In this document: piece after piece, positions 1-8,001 of the stretch
Position numbering within the stretch: the stretch's first letter is position 1
How the letters are laid out: the number at the start of each line of letters is the position of its first letter
Assembly: GCF_947489365.1 (NCBI RefSeq)
Contig: NZ_CANLDB010000003.1
Coordinates: 372,001 to 436,000 of the forward strand
Direction of reading: 5' to 3'
Origin: an uncultured Nocardioides sp.
GTDB lineage: Bacteria > Actinomycetota > Actinomycetes > Propionibacteriales > Nocardioidaceae
DNA length: 64,000 bases
The notes under the pieces: generated by a model
Told to the model about the DNA's origin: nothing
Database searches by the model: none
The model's input: the letters and a program-made list of their open reading frames with translations, nothing else
Translations under genes and position numbers: made by a program

Positions 1-1619
1 CCCTCGGCGGACAGGCGGTCCGAGACCAGCCCGCCCGCGCGGCAGACGGTGGCCCGGGCGGCGAAGAGCGCGGCGCCGCCGGCCAGCGTCAGCGCGCTCA
101 GCAGCAGCGGGAGCTCGAGGCCGTGCCAGAGGGCGAGGTACTCCTCGGCCGGGCCCGGCAGCGCGTCGGCGTACAGCCCGAAGGCGTCGGTGAGGGCGTA
201 GCCGCTGAACCCGAGGACGACGGTCAGGGCGGCGAGCAGCACCGGGGCGGCGGCGAACGGTGGCGGGACCGGGGTGACCGGGGTGGGCTCGAGGCCGCGC
301 TTGGTCCAGAAGGCCCCCCACAGGAACCGCAGCGTGTAGCCGGCGGTGAAGGCGGACCCGACCATCAGCCCGGCGAGCACCAGCCACCCGGCGTACGGCG
401 GGACCCCGGCGACCTCGCCCTCGGTGAGCTCGAGGACGGCGGCCCACACCGTCTCCTTGCCGACGAAGCCGAGCAGCGGCGGGACGCCGGCCATGGAGGC
501 GCCGGCGATCGTGGCGGCGACGGCGACGACCGGCATCGCGCGGCCGACCCCGGACAGCTCGCGCAGGTCCCGCGTGCCGGTCTGGTGGTCGATGATGCCG
601 ACGCTCAGGAAGAGGGTCGCTTTGAAGAGCGCGTGGGCCACCAGCATCGCGAGGCCCGCCAGCGCGGCGGTGCGCGTCCCGATGCCGAACAGCACCATGA
701 GGAAGCCGAGCTGGCTGACGGTGCCGTACGCGAGGAGGAGCTTGACGTCCACCTGCCGCAGCGCGCGCCAGCCGCCGAGCAGCATGGTGACGGTGCCGAG
801 GGTCAGGATCACCAGGTGCCAGCCGGGGACGGTGGCGAACACGGGCGCGAGCAGGGCGACGAGGTAGACGCCGGCCTTCACCATCGACGCGGCGTGCAGG
901 TAGGCGCTGACCGGCGTGGGCGCCGCCATCGCGCCCGGCAGCCAGAACTGGAACGGGACGAGCGCCGACTTGCTGAGCGCCCCGACCAGGATCAGGAGCA
1001 CCGCGACGACGAGCGTGGCCGACTCCGGCGGCGGGTCCGCGAGGATCTCGCTGATCCGCAGCGTGCCGGCCTCGCGGCCGAGGAGCAGCATCCCGACGAG
1101 CATCGTCAGCCCGCCGAGGGTGGTGACGATCAGCGCCTCCATCGCCGCCAGACGGTTCGCTCGCTTGAGCGGGTCGAAGCCGATCAGGAGGTAGGAGAAG
1201 ACGGTGGTGAGCTCCCAGAACACGTAGAGCAGGAGCAGGTCGTCGGCGAGGACGAGGCCGAGCATCGCGCCGACGAAGCCCATGAAGGCCGTGCTGAAGG
1301 CGACCAGGCCGTCCTCGCCGGTGTGGAAGTACCAGGAGCAGTAGGCCAGGACGAGGGCCCCGATGCCCGCGACGACGAGCACCATCACCCACTGCAGCAG
1401 GCCCATCGAGAGGGCCAGCTCCATGTCGATCGCCGGCACCCAGTCGACCGTGGTGCTGACCGCGCCGCCACTCAGGACGATCGGGGCGGCGGTGAGCGCC
1501 CAGGCGAAGGTGACCGCAGGGACGATCGCCAGGACGGCGAAGGTCCACCGTCCGACCCGGCGCACGAGCACCGGAGCGGCCGCTGCGGCAACGAGGTGCG
1601 CCAGGACGAACGCGAGCAA
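1..1619 (-). CDS. mrpA: Na+/H+ antiporter subunit A (MrpA/MnhA), 3' part outside window
   Basis: The complement of bases 1-1619 is one open frame of about 539 codons with no stop before the left edge, so the C-terminus is missing. It encodes a polytopic membrane protein of the MrpA/NuoL family. Visible family signatures are the segment VFWELTTVFSYLLIGFDP, the channel-helix motif SKSALVPFQFWLPGAMAAPT and HAASMVKAGVYL. Mrp complexes exchange cytoplasmic Na+ (or K+) for H+ in pH and salt homeostasis. The start is TTG at 1619 with GAGAGG about 7 nt upstream; an in-frame stop lies further upstream, so no earlier start with a good site exists. The gene is divergent from the MarR gene at 1782. Whether the other mrp subunits follow cannot be seen. 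Confidence 0.85.
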   Translation of the reverse strand, partial: MLAFVLAHLVAAAAAPVLVRRVGRWTFAVLAIVPAVTFAWALTAAPIVLSGGAVSTTVDWVPAIDMELALSMGLLQWVMVLVVAGIGALVLAYCSWYFHTGEDGLVAFSTAFMGFVGAMLGLVLADDLLLLYVFWELTTVFSYLLIGFDPLKRANRLAAMEALIVTTLGGLTMLVGMLLLGREAGTLRISEILADPPPESATLVVAVLLILVGALSKSALVPFQFWLPGAMAAPTPVSAYLHAASMVKAGVYLVALLAPVFATVPGWHLVILTLGTVTMLLGGWRALRQVDVKLLLAYGTVSQLGFLMVLFGIGTRTAALAGLAMLVAHALFKATLFLSVGIIDHQTGTRDLRELSGVGRAMPVVAVAATIAGASMAGVPPLLGFVGKETVWAAVLELTEGEVAGVPPYAGWLVLAGLMVGSAFTAGYTLRFLWGAFWTKRGLEPTPVTPVPPPFAAAPVLLAALTVVLGFSGYALTDAFGLYADALPGPAEEYLALWHGLELPLLLSALTLAGGAALFAARATVCRAGGLVSDRLSAE

Positions 1620-1708
1620 GGTCGGCCTCTCGGGGAGAAGGTGAGGTCGGCTCTCTCATCCTAGTGGCTCCCGCCTGACCGCCGACCACGCCAGGAGGGA
1701 CCCAGCCC

Positions 1709-1756
1709 TTGACGAGTTCTGTCACGCGTGATGGATTGTCACCACGAGGTGTGACA
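1709..1756 (+). promoter_or_regulatory. Promoter and candidate operator of the MarR-globin operon
   Basis: TTGACG at 1709-1714 is a good -35 box, with GATTGT near 1734 as a possible -10. The inverted repeat TGTCAC-N8-GTGACA (1737-1756) lies over and after the -10. GTCACGCG occurs directly repeated at 1721 and 1760. This layout suits autorepression by the MarR protein encoded just downstream. GGAGG at 1768 is the ribosome site for the ATG at 1782. Confidence 0.5.
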
Positions 1757-1781
1757 CACGTCACGCGGAGGGCGGTGCGTC

Positions 1782-2279
1782 ATGGGGACGCCGAGCGGGG
1801 ACCAGCCGGACGGCGCCGGGCTGCGGCTCGACGACCAGCTCTGCTTCGCTGTGTACGCCGCCTCCAACGCGATCGTGCGGAGCTACCGGCCGCGGCTGGC
1901 CGAGATCGGTCTGACCTACCCGCAGTACCTCGTGATGCTCACGCTGTGGCAGGACGGCGACACACCGGTCGGTCGCATCGCGACCCGGCTCGAGCTCGAC
2001 TCGCACGCGGTCAGTCCCCTCGTCGCCCGGTTGGAGGCCGCCGGCCTGGTCTGGCGCGAGCGAGGTCCCGACCGGCGCGTCGTCCTCGTCGGGCTCACCG
2101 ACCGGGGCCGCGAGCTCCAGGCCGCGGCGTCAGGCGTGCAGAGCGCCGTCCAGTGCGACACCGGCCTGTCGGAGTCCGACCTGGCCGCCCTCCGCGGCGA
2201 GCTCCGCGCCCTCGCCGGGCGCCTCGCCGACCCCGTTCCTCCACCGACCACGCCCCCAGGAGAAGGAGAAGTGTCATGA
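1782..2279 (+). CDS. MarR/OhrR-like redox-sensing transcriptional regulator
   Basis: This 165-aa winged-helix protein resembles OhrR, the organic-hydroperoxide repressor. The N-terminal helix carries LCFAVYAAS, which matches the OhrR segment holding the peroxidatic cysteine (Cys21 here), followed by LTYPQYLVMLTLW. The DNA-binding helix-turn-helix is around residues 60-95 and the wing contains the GPDRRV stretch. OhrR normally controls ohr, a peroxiredoxin-like gene. Here the downstream gene, overlapping by 4 nt (ATGA), is a truncated haemoglobin instead. That suggests control of a haem protein by oxidants, nitric oxide or a related signal; this is inference. The Pro-rich C-terminal tail is not part of the fold. 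Confidence 0.8.
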   Translation: MGTPSGDQPDGAGLRLDDQLCFAVYAASNAIVRSYRPRLAEIGLTYPQYLVMLTLWQDGDTPVGRIATRLELDSHAVSPLVARLEAAGLVWRERGPDRRVVLVGLTDRGRELQAAASGVQSAVQCDTGLSESDLAALRGELRALAGRLADPVPPPTTPPGEGEVS

Positions 2280-2710
2280 CCACCACCCGACCCGAGCCCG
2301 ACCTCGCCGAGGCCGCCGCCGAGACCCCGTCCGACGCCTCGCTCTACGAGCGCCTCGGCGGCACCTACGGGATCGCCGGCGCCGTCGACATCCTCGTCGA
2401 CCGGCTCTTCGACAACATCGCGGTCAACGCCAACCCCGCGGTGCACGCCCACCACGGCGACCCCGCCAACGCGGCCGGCTACAAGTTCCTCGTCACGGGG
2501 TGGTCGATCGAGGCGGCGGGCGGCCCGAAGTGCTACCCCGGCAAGGACATGGTCACCGGCCACGAGCACCTCTCCATCGACCAGGCCGGCTTCGACGCCG
2601 TCTACACCGAGATCGACGCGACCCTGAACTTCCTCGGGGTGCCGGACGCCGAGCGCGGCGAGTTCATGGCCATCATCGAGAGCTACCGCTCCCAGGTCGT
2701 CCAGGCCTGA
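2276..2710 (+). CDS. Group I truncated haemoglobin
   Basis: This 144-aa protein opens its globin part with YERLGGTYGIAGAVD, the conserved start of group I truncated globins. The haem-contacting part contains the GGP segment followed by a motif ending HEHLSI, whose histidine is the likely proximal haem ligand. The helix-B region reads VDILVDRLFDN, so the usual distal tyrosine is not obvious, which would alter ligand chemistry. Such proteins bind O2 or NO and often detoxify NO or peroxide. The start overlaps the stop of the MarR gene, so the two are translationally coupled. A purine-rich site (AGGAGAAGGAG) precedes the ATG. Confidence 0.8.
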   Translation: MTTTRPEPDLAEAAAETPSDASLYERLGGTYGIAGAVDILVDRLFDNIAVNANPAVHAHHGDPANAAGYKFLVTGWSIEAAGGPKCYPGKDMVTGHEHLSIDQAGFDAVYTEIDATLNFLGVPDAERGEFMAIIESYRSQVVQA

Positions 2711-2725
2711 GGCCGTCACCCGCCG

Positions 2726-3337
2726 TCAGGCGGGTGCGTGCAGGGCGAGACCGGCGGCGAGCGCGAGCATGACCACGCCGACGCCGGTCTCGACCCAGCG
2801 CCAGGTGACGGGACGGGCGAGGAACGTCCGCACCCGACCGGCGCCGTACCCGATCACGGCGAACCAGGTCAGGCTGCCCAGCGCGGCGCCGATGCCGAAC
2901 CACCAGCGGCCGTCGGGTCCGTGCGTCTGGGCGAGCGAGCCCAGCAGCAGGACGGTGTCCAGGTAGACGTGCGGGTTCAGCCACGTCAGCGCGAGCGTGG
3001 TGAGGACCACGCGCCCCAGCGAGCCGCCCTGCTCGGTGGCGGTGGTGAGGGCGTCCCCGCGGGCGGCCCGCCGCAGCGCCAGGACGCCGTACGCCGCGAG
3101 GAAGGCGACGCCCGCCCACTGCACCACCCGCAGCGCCAGCGGAACCTCGGTGACGACCGCCCCGAGGCCCGCCACCCCGAGCATCACGAGGACGGCGTCG
3201 GACAGCGCGCAGATCGCGACCACCGCCCCCACGTGCTGCTGCAGGACGCCCTGGCGCAGCACGAACGCGTTCTGCGCGCCGACGGCGACGATCAGGGCCA
3301 TCAGGGTCAGGAAGCCGGTGGCGAGGGGTGCGATCAC
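2726..3337 (-). CDS. lysE: LysE/ArgO-family amino acid exporter
   Basis: This is a 203-aa inner-membrane protein with about six hydrophobic segments. It has the LysE signatures GAQNAFVLRQG near residue 20 and LTWLNPHVYLD near residue 125. Family members export L-lysine and/or L-arginine when intracellular levels become toxic. The GTG at 3337 starts VIAPLATGFLTL, as in homologues; the frame stays open further upstream but that part is not conserved. The gene is divergent from a LysG/ArgP-type regulator 69 bp away, the classic lysE-lysG arrangement of corynebacteria. Confidence 0.85.
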   Translation of the reverse strand: MIAPLATGFLTLMALIVAVGAQNAFVLRQGVLQQHVGAVVAICALSDAVLVMLGVAGLGAVVTEVPLALRVVQWAGVAFLAAYGVLALRRAARGDALTTATEQGGSLGRVVLTTLALTWLNPHVYLDTVLLLGSLAQTHGPDGRWWFGIGAALGSLTWFAVIGYGAGRVRTFLARPVTWRWVETGVGVVMLALAAGLALHAPA

Positions 3338-3406
3338 GCCTCGACGGTAGGAACGTCCACAGGCTGAGGGAAGCGAAAGAATCTGCAGATGCCTTAGCGT
3401 TGCTTC
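3338..3406. promoter_or_regulatory. lysE/lysG divergent promoter region
   Basis: This 69-bp space between the two divergent starts is much richer in A and T than its surroundings. It must carry both promoters and the LysG binding site. LysR-type T-N11-A matches can be found but no single one stands out. Confidence 0.45.
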
Positions 3407-4306
3407 ATGTATGCGCCCGACCGGCTCGCCGCCCTCGCCGCCGTCGTGGACGGCGGCACCTTCGAGGCCGCGGCCCGCGCGCTGCATGTGACACCGTCCG
3501 CGGTCAGCCAGCGCGTGAGGGCCCTCGAGCAGCAGGTCGGGCAGGTCGTCGTCACCCGGGCGGCGCCCTGCCGGCCGACCGCGACCGGGGAGGTCCTGCT
3601 CGGCCTCGCCCGCCAGACGGCCCTGCTCGCGGCCGAGACGTCGGAGCGGCTCGGCGAGGCGGGCGGCGTACGCCGGGTGGCCGTGGCGGTCAACGCGGAC
3701 TCGCTGGCCACCTGGTTCCGCACCGTGATGGCCGAGGTCGCCGGCTGGGAGGGCGTGGCGCTCGAGCTGCACGTCGCCGACCAGGACCGCACCACCCGGC
3801 TGCTGCGCGAGGGGCGGGTGCTGGCGGCGGTCACCGCGGACGCGGCACCGGTGCAGGGCTGCTCCTCGCAGCCGCTCGGGGCGATGCGCTACCACCCGGT
3901 CGCGGCGCCGTCCCTGCTGGACGCCGCCCGCGACCCGTCCGGAGGCCTCGACTGGCGGCGGGTGCCGATGGTGCGCTTCGACGAGGACGACGCGCTGCAG
4001 CACGACTGGCTCGCCGACCGCGGCCACGCCCCGCCGGACGTCGTCCACCGCGTGCCGACCACCGCGGACCTGTTCGCGGCCATCCGCTGCGGCCTGGGGT
4101 GGGGGATGCTGCTGGACCACCAGCTCCGCGAGGCCCGCGACCTCCTCCGGCTCGCCGAGGAGCCGGTGCTGGTCGGCCTGCACTGGCAGCGCTGGCGCGT
4201 CGACTCACCCACCCTCGCCCGCCTCACCGACGCGGTGGTCGCGGCGTCGGCCCCCGGAGGTCGAGGTGCGAGCGTCGCGCAGCGACCGAGCCACGAGACC
4301 CGGTGA
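3407..4306 (+). CDS. lysG: LysR-family regulator of lysE (LysG/ArgP type)
   Basis: This 299-aa LysR-type activator has an N-terminal helix-turn-helix (residues 1-60; GGTFEAAARALHVTPSAVSQ) and a periplasmic-binding-like effector domain. HVTPSAVSQRVRALEQ is typical of ArgP/IciA/LysG proteins, which sense basic amino acids and activate export. It is divergent from lysE. The last 16 codons (GGRGASVAQRPSHETR) are encoded by a GGTCGAG...CGAGACC repeat element (4259-4300), so the C-terminus looks extended by repeat DNA. Confidence 0.85.
   Translation: MYAPDRLAALAAVVDGGTFEAAARALHVTPSAVSQRVRALEQQVGQVVVTRAAPCRPTATGEVLLGLARQTALLAAETSERLGEAGGVRRVAVAVNADSLATWFRTVMAEVAGWEGVALELHVADQDRTTRLLREGRVLAAVTADAAPVQGCSSQPLGAMRYHPVAAPSLLDAARDPSGGLDWRRVPMVRFDEDDALQHDWLADRGHAPPDVVHRVPTTADLFAAIRCGLGWGMLLDHQLREARDLLRLAEEPVLVGLHWQRWRVDSPTLARLTDAVVAASAPGGRGASVAQRPSHETR
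4259..4300. repeat. REP-like GGTCGAG...CGAGACC element overlapping lysG 3' end
   Basis: The element begins GGTCGAGGTGCGAGCG and ends CGAGACC. Similar elements lie at 23610-23652 and 50616-50655. This copy lies inside the coding frame and supplies the final residues of LysG. Confidence 0.5.
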
Positions 4307-4364
4307 GGTGGTCGATCACCTCAGCTCGGGGCTCGAGCACTGCTCGACCACCCCGAAACCACGG

Positions 4365-4409
4365 ATGGAGTGCGATCCCAGCGCTCAGGGCGCTGGGACC
4401 ACACTCCAT
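4365..4409. terminator. Hairpin between convergent genes
   Basis: The arms ATGGAGTGCGATCCCAGCGC and GCGCTGGGACCACACTCCAT pair over 20 bp with two mismatches around a 5-nt loop. It sits between the 3' ends of lysG (+) and the acyl-CoA dehydrogenase (-). There is no T-tract. A bidirectional terminator is the simplest reading. Confidence 0.6.
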
Positions 4410-4432
4410 CAGGTGGTGCGGTCAGGCGTGGG

Positions 4433-6310
4433 TCAGAACGACGCCTCGTCCAGGTCCATCAGGGACAGGTCGACCGACTCGGCGATGGCGCGCTCGGCGG
4501 AGACCTTGGGCAGGACGTTCGCGGCGAAGAACTTCGCCGCCGCGACCTTGCCCTCGTAGAACGCCTGGTCCTTGGCGGACACCTCGCCGCCGAGGGCGTT
4601 GAGCGCCACCTCGGCCTGGCGCAGCAGCAGCCACGAGCAGACGACGTCGCCGAGCACCATCAGCAGGCGGGAGGTGTTGAGACCCACCTTGTAGACGTTG
4701 CGCAGGTCGCCGCCCTCGGCGTTCGGGTCGGCCGACATGAGGTCGTTGATCATGTGGCCGACGAGGGCGTTGGCGTCGTCCAGCGCGGTCTGGAGCAGAC
4801 CCCGCTCGACCTTGAGGCGACCGTTGCCCGCCTCGGAGGCGACGAACGCGCCGATCTCCTTGGCGACGTGGCCGAGGGCCTGGCCCTGGTCCTTGACGAT
4901 CTTGCGGAAGAAGAAGTCCTGGCCCTGGATCGCGGTCGTGCCCTCGTAGAGGGTGTCGATCTTGGCGTCGCGGACGTACTGCTCGATCGGGTACTCCTGC
5001 AGGAAGCCCGACCCGCCGAACGTCTGCAGCGACTCGGTGCCGAGCAACACCCACGAGCGCTCCGAGCCGTAGCCCTTCACGACCGGCAGGAGCAGGTCGT
5101 TGACCTTCTCCGCGAGGTCGTCCCGCTCGCCGGCGTACGTCGCCTGCTGGACCTTGTCCTGCCAGGTGGCGGTGTAGAGCACCAGGGCGCGCATGGCCTC
5201 GGCATGGGCCTTCTGGGTCATCAGCGACCGGCGGACGTCGGGGTGGTGGGTGATGGTCACGCGCGGCGCGGTCTTGTCGGCGGCGCGGGTGAGGTCGGCG
5301 CCCTGGACGCGGGACTTCGCGTAGTCCAGCGCGCTGAGGTAGCCCGTCGAGAGCGTGGCGATGGCCTTGGTGCCGACCATCATCCGGGCGTTCTCGATGA
5401 CCTGGAACATCTGCGCGATGCCCTGGTGGACCTCGCCGACCAGCCAGCCGCGGGCGGGCTCGCCGTTGCCGACGGACGGGTCGCCGAAGGTGACCTCGCA
5501 GGTGTTGGAGACCTTCAGGCCCATCTTGTGCTCGACGTTGGTGACGTGGGCGCCGTTGCGCTCGCCGGTCAGCTCGCCGGTCTCGGGGTCGAAGTGGTGC
5601 TTCGGCACGATGAACATCGACAGGCCCTTGGTGCCCGGCCCGCCGACGCCCTCGACGCCCACGGGGCGGGCGAGGACGAGGTGGATGATGTTCTCCTGGA
5701 GGTCGGACTCGGCCGAGGTGATGAACCGCTTGACGCCCTCGATGTTCCAGGTGCCGTCCTCGTTCTGCGTGGCCTTCGAGCGGCCGGCGCCGACGTCGGA
5801 GCCGGCGTCCGGCTCGGTGAGCACCATCGTGGCGCCCCAGCCGCGCTCGACGATGATCTCGGCGATGCGCTTGTCACGGTCGGTGCCGTTGCGGTGCACC
5901 ACCGCGGCGAAGCTCGGGCCGGCGGCGTACATCCAGACCGGCGCGTTGGCGCCGAGGACCATCTCGCCGAGCGCCCAGTTCAGCGAGGACGGCGCCGGGG
6001 TGCCGCCGAGCGCCTCGGGCAGCTGCAGGCGGAACCACTCGGAGTCCATCCACGCCTGGTAGCTCTTCTTGAACGACGCCGGCACGTCGGCGGTGCCGGT
6101 GCTCGGGTCGAACGTCGGGGGGTTGCGGTCCGCGTCGACGTACGACGCCGCGAGGTCCTCGCGGGCGAGCCGCTCGACCTCGGCGAGGATCGACCGCGCC
6201 GTCTCGCCGTCGACGTCCTCGAACGGGCCGGTGCCGAGCACCTCGTCGCGTCCGAAGACCTCGAAGAGGTTGAACTCGATGTCGCGCAGGTTGGTCTTGT
6301 AGTGCGTCAC
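4433..6310 (-). CDS. Acyl-CoA dehydrogenase (long form, FadE type)
   Basis: This 625-aa flavoprotein catalyses alpha,beta-dehydrogenation of a fatty acyl-CoA. The FAD and substrate region contains [20 protein letters not shown], a standard acyl-CoA dehydrogenase signature. The catalytic-base region near the C-terminal half reads [18 protein letters not shown], where the Glu of YEGT is the expected base. It is about 200 residues longer than short FadE proteins, with extra N- and C-terminal parts as in the 600-aa actinobacterial class. GTG at 6310 ([16 protein letters not shown]) matches homologue starts; upstream in-frame codons are not conserved. A palindromic operator lies about 30-60 bp upstream. 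Confidence 0.88.
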   Translation of the reverse strand: MTHYKTNLRDIEFNLFEVFGRDEVLGTGPFEDVDGETARSILAEVERLAREDLAASYVDADRNPPTFDPSTGTADVPASFKKSYQAWMDSEWFRLQLPEALGGTPAPSSLNWALGEMVLGANAPVWMYAAGPSFAAVVHRNGTDRDKRIAEIIVERGWGATMVLTEPDAGSDVGAGRSKATQNEDGTWNIEGVKRFITSAESDLQENIIHLVLARPVGVEGVGGPGTKGLSMFIVPKHHFDPETGELTGERNGAHVTNVEHKMGLKVSNTCEVTFGDPSVGNGEPARGWLVGEVHQGIAQMFQVIENARMMVGTKAIATLSTGYLSALDYAKSRVQGADLTRAADKTAPRVTITHHPDVRRSLMTQKAHAEAMRALVLYTATWQDKVQQATYAGERDDLAEKVNDLLLPVVKGYGSERSWVLLGTESLQTFGGSGFLQEYPIEQYVRDAKIDTLYEGTTAIQGQDFFFRKIVKDQGQALGHVAKEIGAFVASEAGNGRLKVERGLLQTALDDANALVGHMINDLMSADPNAEGGDLRNVYKVGLNTSRLLMVLGDVVCSWLLLRQAEVALNALGGEVSAKDQAFYEGKVAAAKFFAANVLPKVSAERAIAESVDLSLMDLDEASF

Positions 6311-6338
6311 AGGCGTGCCTGTCCCCTCGGGAGTGCGG

Positions 6339-6370
6339 AAGTTACCGGTGAGTCTACCCGTCAGTAACTT
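6339..6370. promoter_or_regulatory. Operator-like inverted repeat upstream of acyl-CoA dehydrogenase
   Basis: AAGTTAC (6339) and GTAACTT (6364) form an inverted repeat with an 18-bp spacer. The right part, CTACCCGTCAGTAACTT (6354-6370), matches a 17-mer at 21760-21776 upstream of the EtfD-like gene in 15 of 17 positions. A TetR- or GntR-type regulator of beta-oxidation is likely. No such regulator gene is in the window. Confidence 0.5.
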
Positions 6371-6436
6371 CGCGGCAAGACCTCGCCGACACGCCGCCGC
6401 CCCCGCCGAAGTTGACATCGCTCATGTCGTCAATCT

Positions 6437-6454
6437 CTACTAAGTCAGTAACTT
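6437..6454. promoter_or_regulatory. Candidate operator upstream of TauE exporter
   Basis: TACTAAGTCAGTA is a TACT-N5-AGTA inverted repeat. It is fused to a third copy of GTAACTT, giving TCAGTAACTT, identical to 6361-6370. It lies 67-84 bp upstream of the ATG at 6521. It may serve the Rrf2-type regulator at 7496 or the same regulator as the 6339 site. Confidence 0.35.
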
Positions 6455-6520
6455 GACCCAACCGATCAACTTTGCGGCCTCGGGACCCGCCGATCGGACG
6501 AGACCCGAAGGAACTCCCCC

Positions 6521-7417
6521 ATGCGCAAGATCATCGTCGTCGCGGTCGTCGGACTGCTCGCGCAGCTCGTCGACGGCTCGCTGGGGATGGCGTACGGCGT
6601 CACCTCCACCACGATCCTGCTGGCGGTCGGCATCGCGCCGGCCGCGGCCTCGGCCGCCGTGCACTTCTCCGAGATCGGCACGTCGCTGGTCTCCGGCGTC
6701 TCGCACGCCAAGTTCGGCAACGTCGACTGGCGCACCGTCGGGATCCTCGCGGCGCCCGGCTTCATCGGCGCCTTCGCCGGTGCGACGTTCCTGTCGAACC
6801 TGGACGGCGACGCCGCCAAGCCCCTCGTCGCCTTCATCCTGTTCAGCCTCGGCGTCTACGTGATCTACCGCTTCCTGCGCCTCGGTGGCCGCCGTCCGCA
6901 GTTCAAGTCGCGGCCCTCGGTGTTCTTCCTCGCCCCGATGGGTCTCTTCGGCGGCGCGCTCGACTCCATCGGCGGCGGCGGCTGGGGTCCGGTCGGGACG
7001 ACGTCCCTCCTCTCCTCGGGTCGCCTCGAGCCCCGCAAGGTCGTCGGCTCGATCGACACCTCGGAGTTCGTCGTCGCGATCGGCGGCTCGCTCGGCTTCA
7101 TCCTGGCGCTCGGCTCGCAGGGCATCCCGTGGGAGTACGCCATCGCGCTCCTCGTCGGAGGCGTGATCGCCGCCCCGATCGCCGCATGGCTGGTCAAGCA
7201 CCTCGCCGCCCGCGTCCTCGGCGTCGCGGCCGGTGGCCTGATCGTCCTCACCAACGTCAAGACCCTCTCCGAGGCCGCCGGCGCCTCCGGCCTCAGCCTC
7301 TGGTCCGGCCTGGCCTTCCTCGCCGTCCTCTGGGTCGTCGGCATCACCTGGGCCGTCAAGCAGGAGCGCGTGGCCCGCGAGACCGCGCGTCTCGAGGAGG
7401 CGTACGCCGCCTCCTGA
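6521..7417 (+). CDS. TauE/SafE-family membrane exporter (putative sulfite or sulfur anion transporter)
   Basis: This 298-aa protein has about eight transmembrane helices and two TauE repeats: QLVDGSLGMAYGVTSTTIL at residues 15-33 and GALDSIGGGGWGPVGTTSL near residue 145. Family members move sulfite, sulfoacetate or other sulfur anions across the membrane. An Rrf2-type regulator without cysteines lies 78 bp downstream on the same strand; cysteine-free Rrf2 proteins such as CymR control sulfur metabolism. That supports a sulfur role, by inference. The substrate is unknown. Confidence 0.8.
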   Translation: MRKIIVVAVVGLLAQLVDGSLGMAYGVTSTTILLAVGIAPAAASAAVHFSEIGTSLVSGVSHAKFGNVDWRTVGILAAPGFIGAFAGATFLSNLDGDAAKPLVAFILFSLGVYVIYRFLRLGGRRPQFKSRPSVFFLAPMGLFGGALDSIGGGGWGPVGTTSLLSSGRLEPRKVVGSIDTSEFVVAIGGSLGFILALGSQGIPWEYAIALLVGGVIAAPIAAWLVKHLAARVLGVAAGGLIVLTNVKTLSEAAGASGLSLWSGLAFLAVLWVVGITWAVKQERVARETARLEEAYAAS

Positions 7418-7495
7418 GCCTCCGCGTCCCGGGCCCTGTCGCGCCTTGGCGAGTTCCTCGACTGGTCGGCTCGACTTCTCTGACAGACTTGGGCC

Positions 7496-7954
7496 ATGCG
7501 CGTCTCAGCAAAGGCCGACTACGCACTGCGGGCGTTGATCGAGATGACGCGCAGCGACGGCAGCCGCCCCGTCAGTGCCGAGGAGCTGGGCCGCCGCCAG
7601 GAGATCCCCCACGGGTTCCTCCAGGCGATCCTGGCCGACCTGCGCCGCTCGGGGATCGTCGTGTCCCAGCGCGGCCAGTCCGGCGGGTGGCGGCTGGCCC
7701 GCAAGCCCGGTGACGTCTCGGTCGCGGACGTGATCCGCGCCGTCGACGGGCCGCTCGTCTCGGTCTACGGGCTGCGCCCGGAGGCCGTGACCTACAACGA
7801 GTCCGCCGAGGTCCTCCAGCACGTCTGGATCGCGGCGCGCCGCTCCCTGCGCGACGTCTTCGAGCAGGTGAGCATCGAGCAGCTCTCCGCCGGCGAGCTC
7901 CCGGAGGCGGTCACCAAGCGGACCGCCGACGAGGACGCCTGGGCGCCCCACTGA
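7496..7954 (+). CDS. Rrf2-family transcriptional regulator (cysteine-free, CymR-like)
   Basis: This 152-aa winged-helix protein has the Rrf2 N-terminus RVSAKADYALRALIEM and the recognition region ISHGF-like stretch (here IPHGFLQAILADLRRSGIV). The three cysteines that bind Fe-S in IscR and NsrR are absent, so it is not an Fe-S sensor. Cysteine-free Rrf2 proteins include CymR, a cysteine-metabolism repressor that works with cysteine synthase. It follows the TauE exporter on the same strand and may regulate it. There is no clear Shine-Dalgarno site before the ATG, so a leaderless transcript is possible. Confidence 0.8.
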   Translation: MRVSAKADYALRALIEMTRSDGSRPVSAEELGRRQEIPHGFLQAILADLRRSGIVVSQRGQSGGWRLARKPGDVSVADVIRAVDGPLVSVYGLRPEAVTYNESAEVLQHVWIAARRSLRDVFEQVSIEQLSAGELPEAVTKRTADEDAWAPH

Positions 7955-8001
7955 GTCACTGACGACAGCGGAGCCCGCGAGGCTGCGAGGTCGAGCGCGC
8001 G

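Noticed and set aside
123..1664. Long + strand open frame over mrpA
   Set aside because: It encodes a low-complexity Asp/Glu/Arg/Gly product antisense to a clear MrpA protein; a GC-rich shadow frame.
4370..6367. Long + strand open frame over the acyl-CoA dehydrogenase
   Set aside because: No family similarity, and it mirrors a gene with strong motifs on the other strand.
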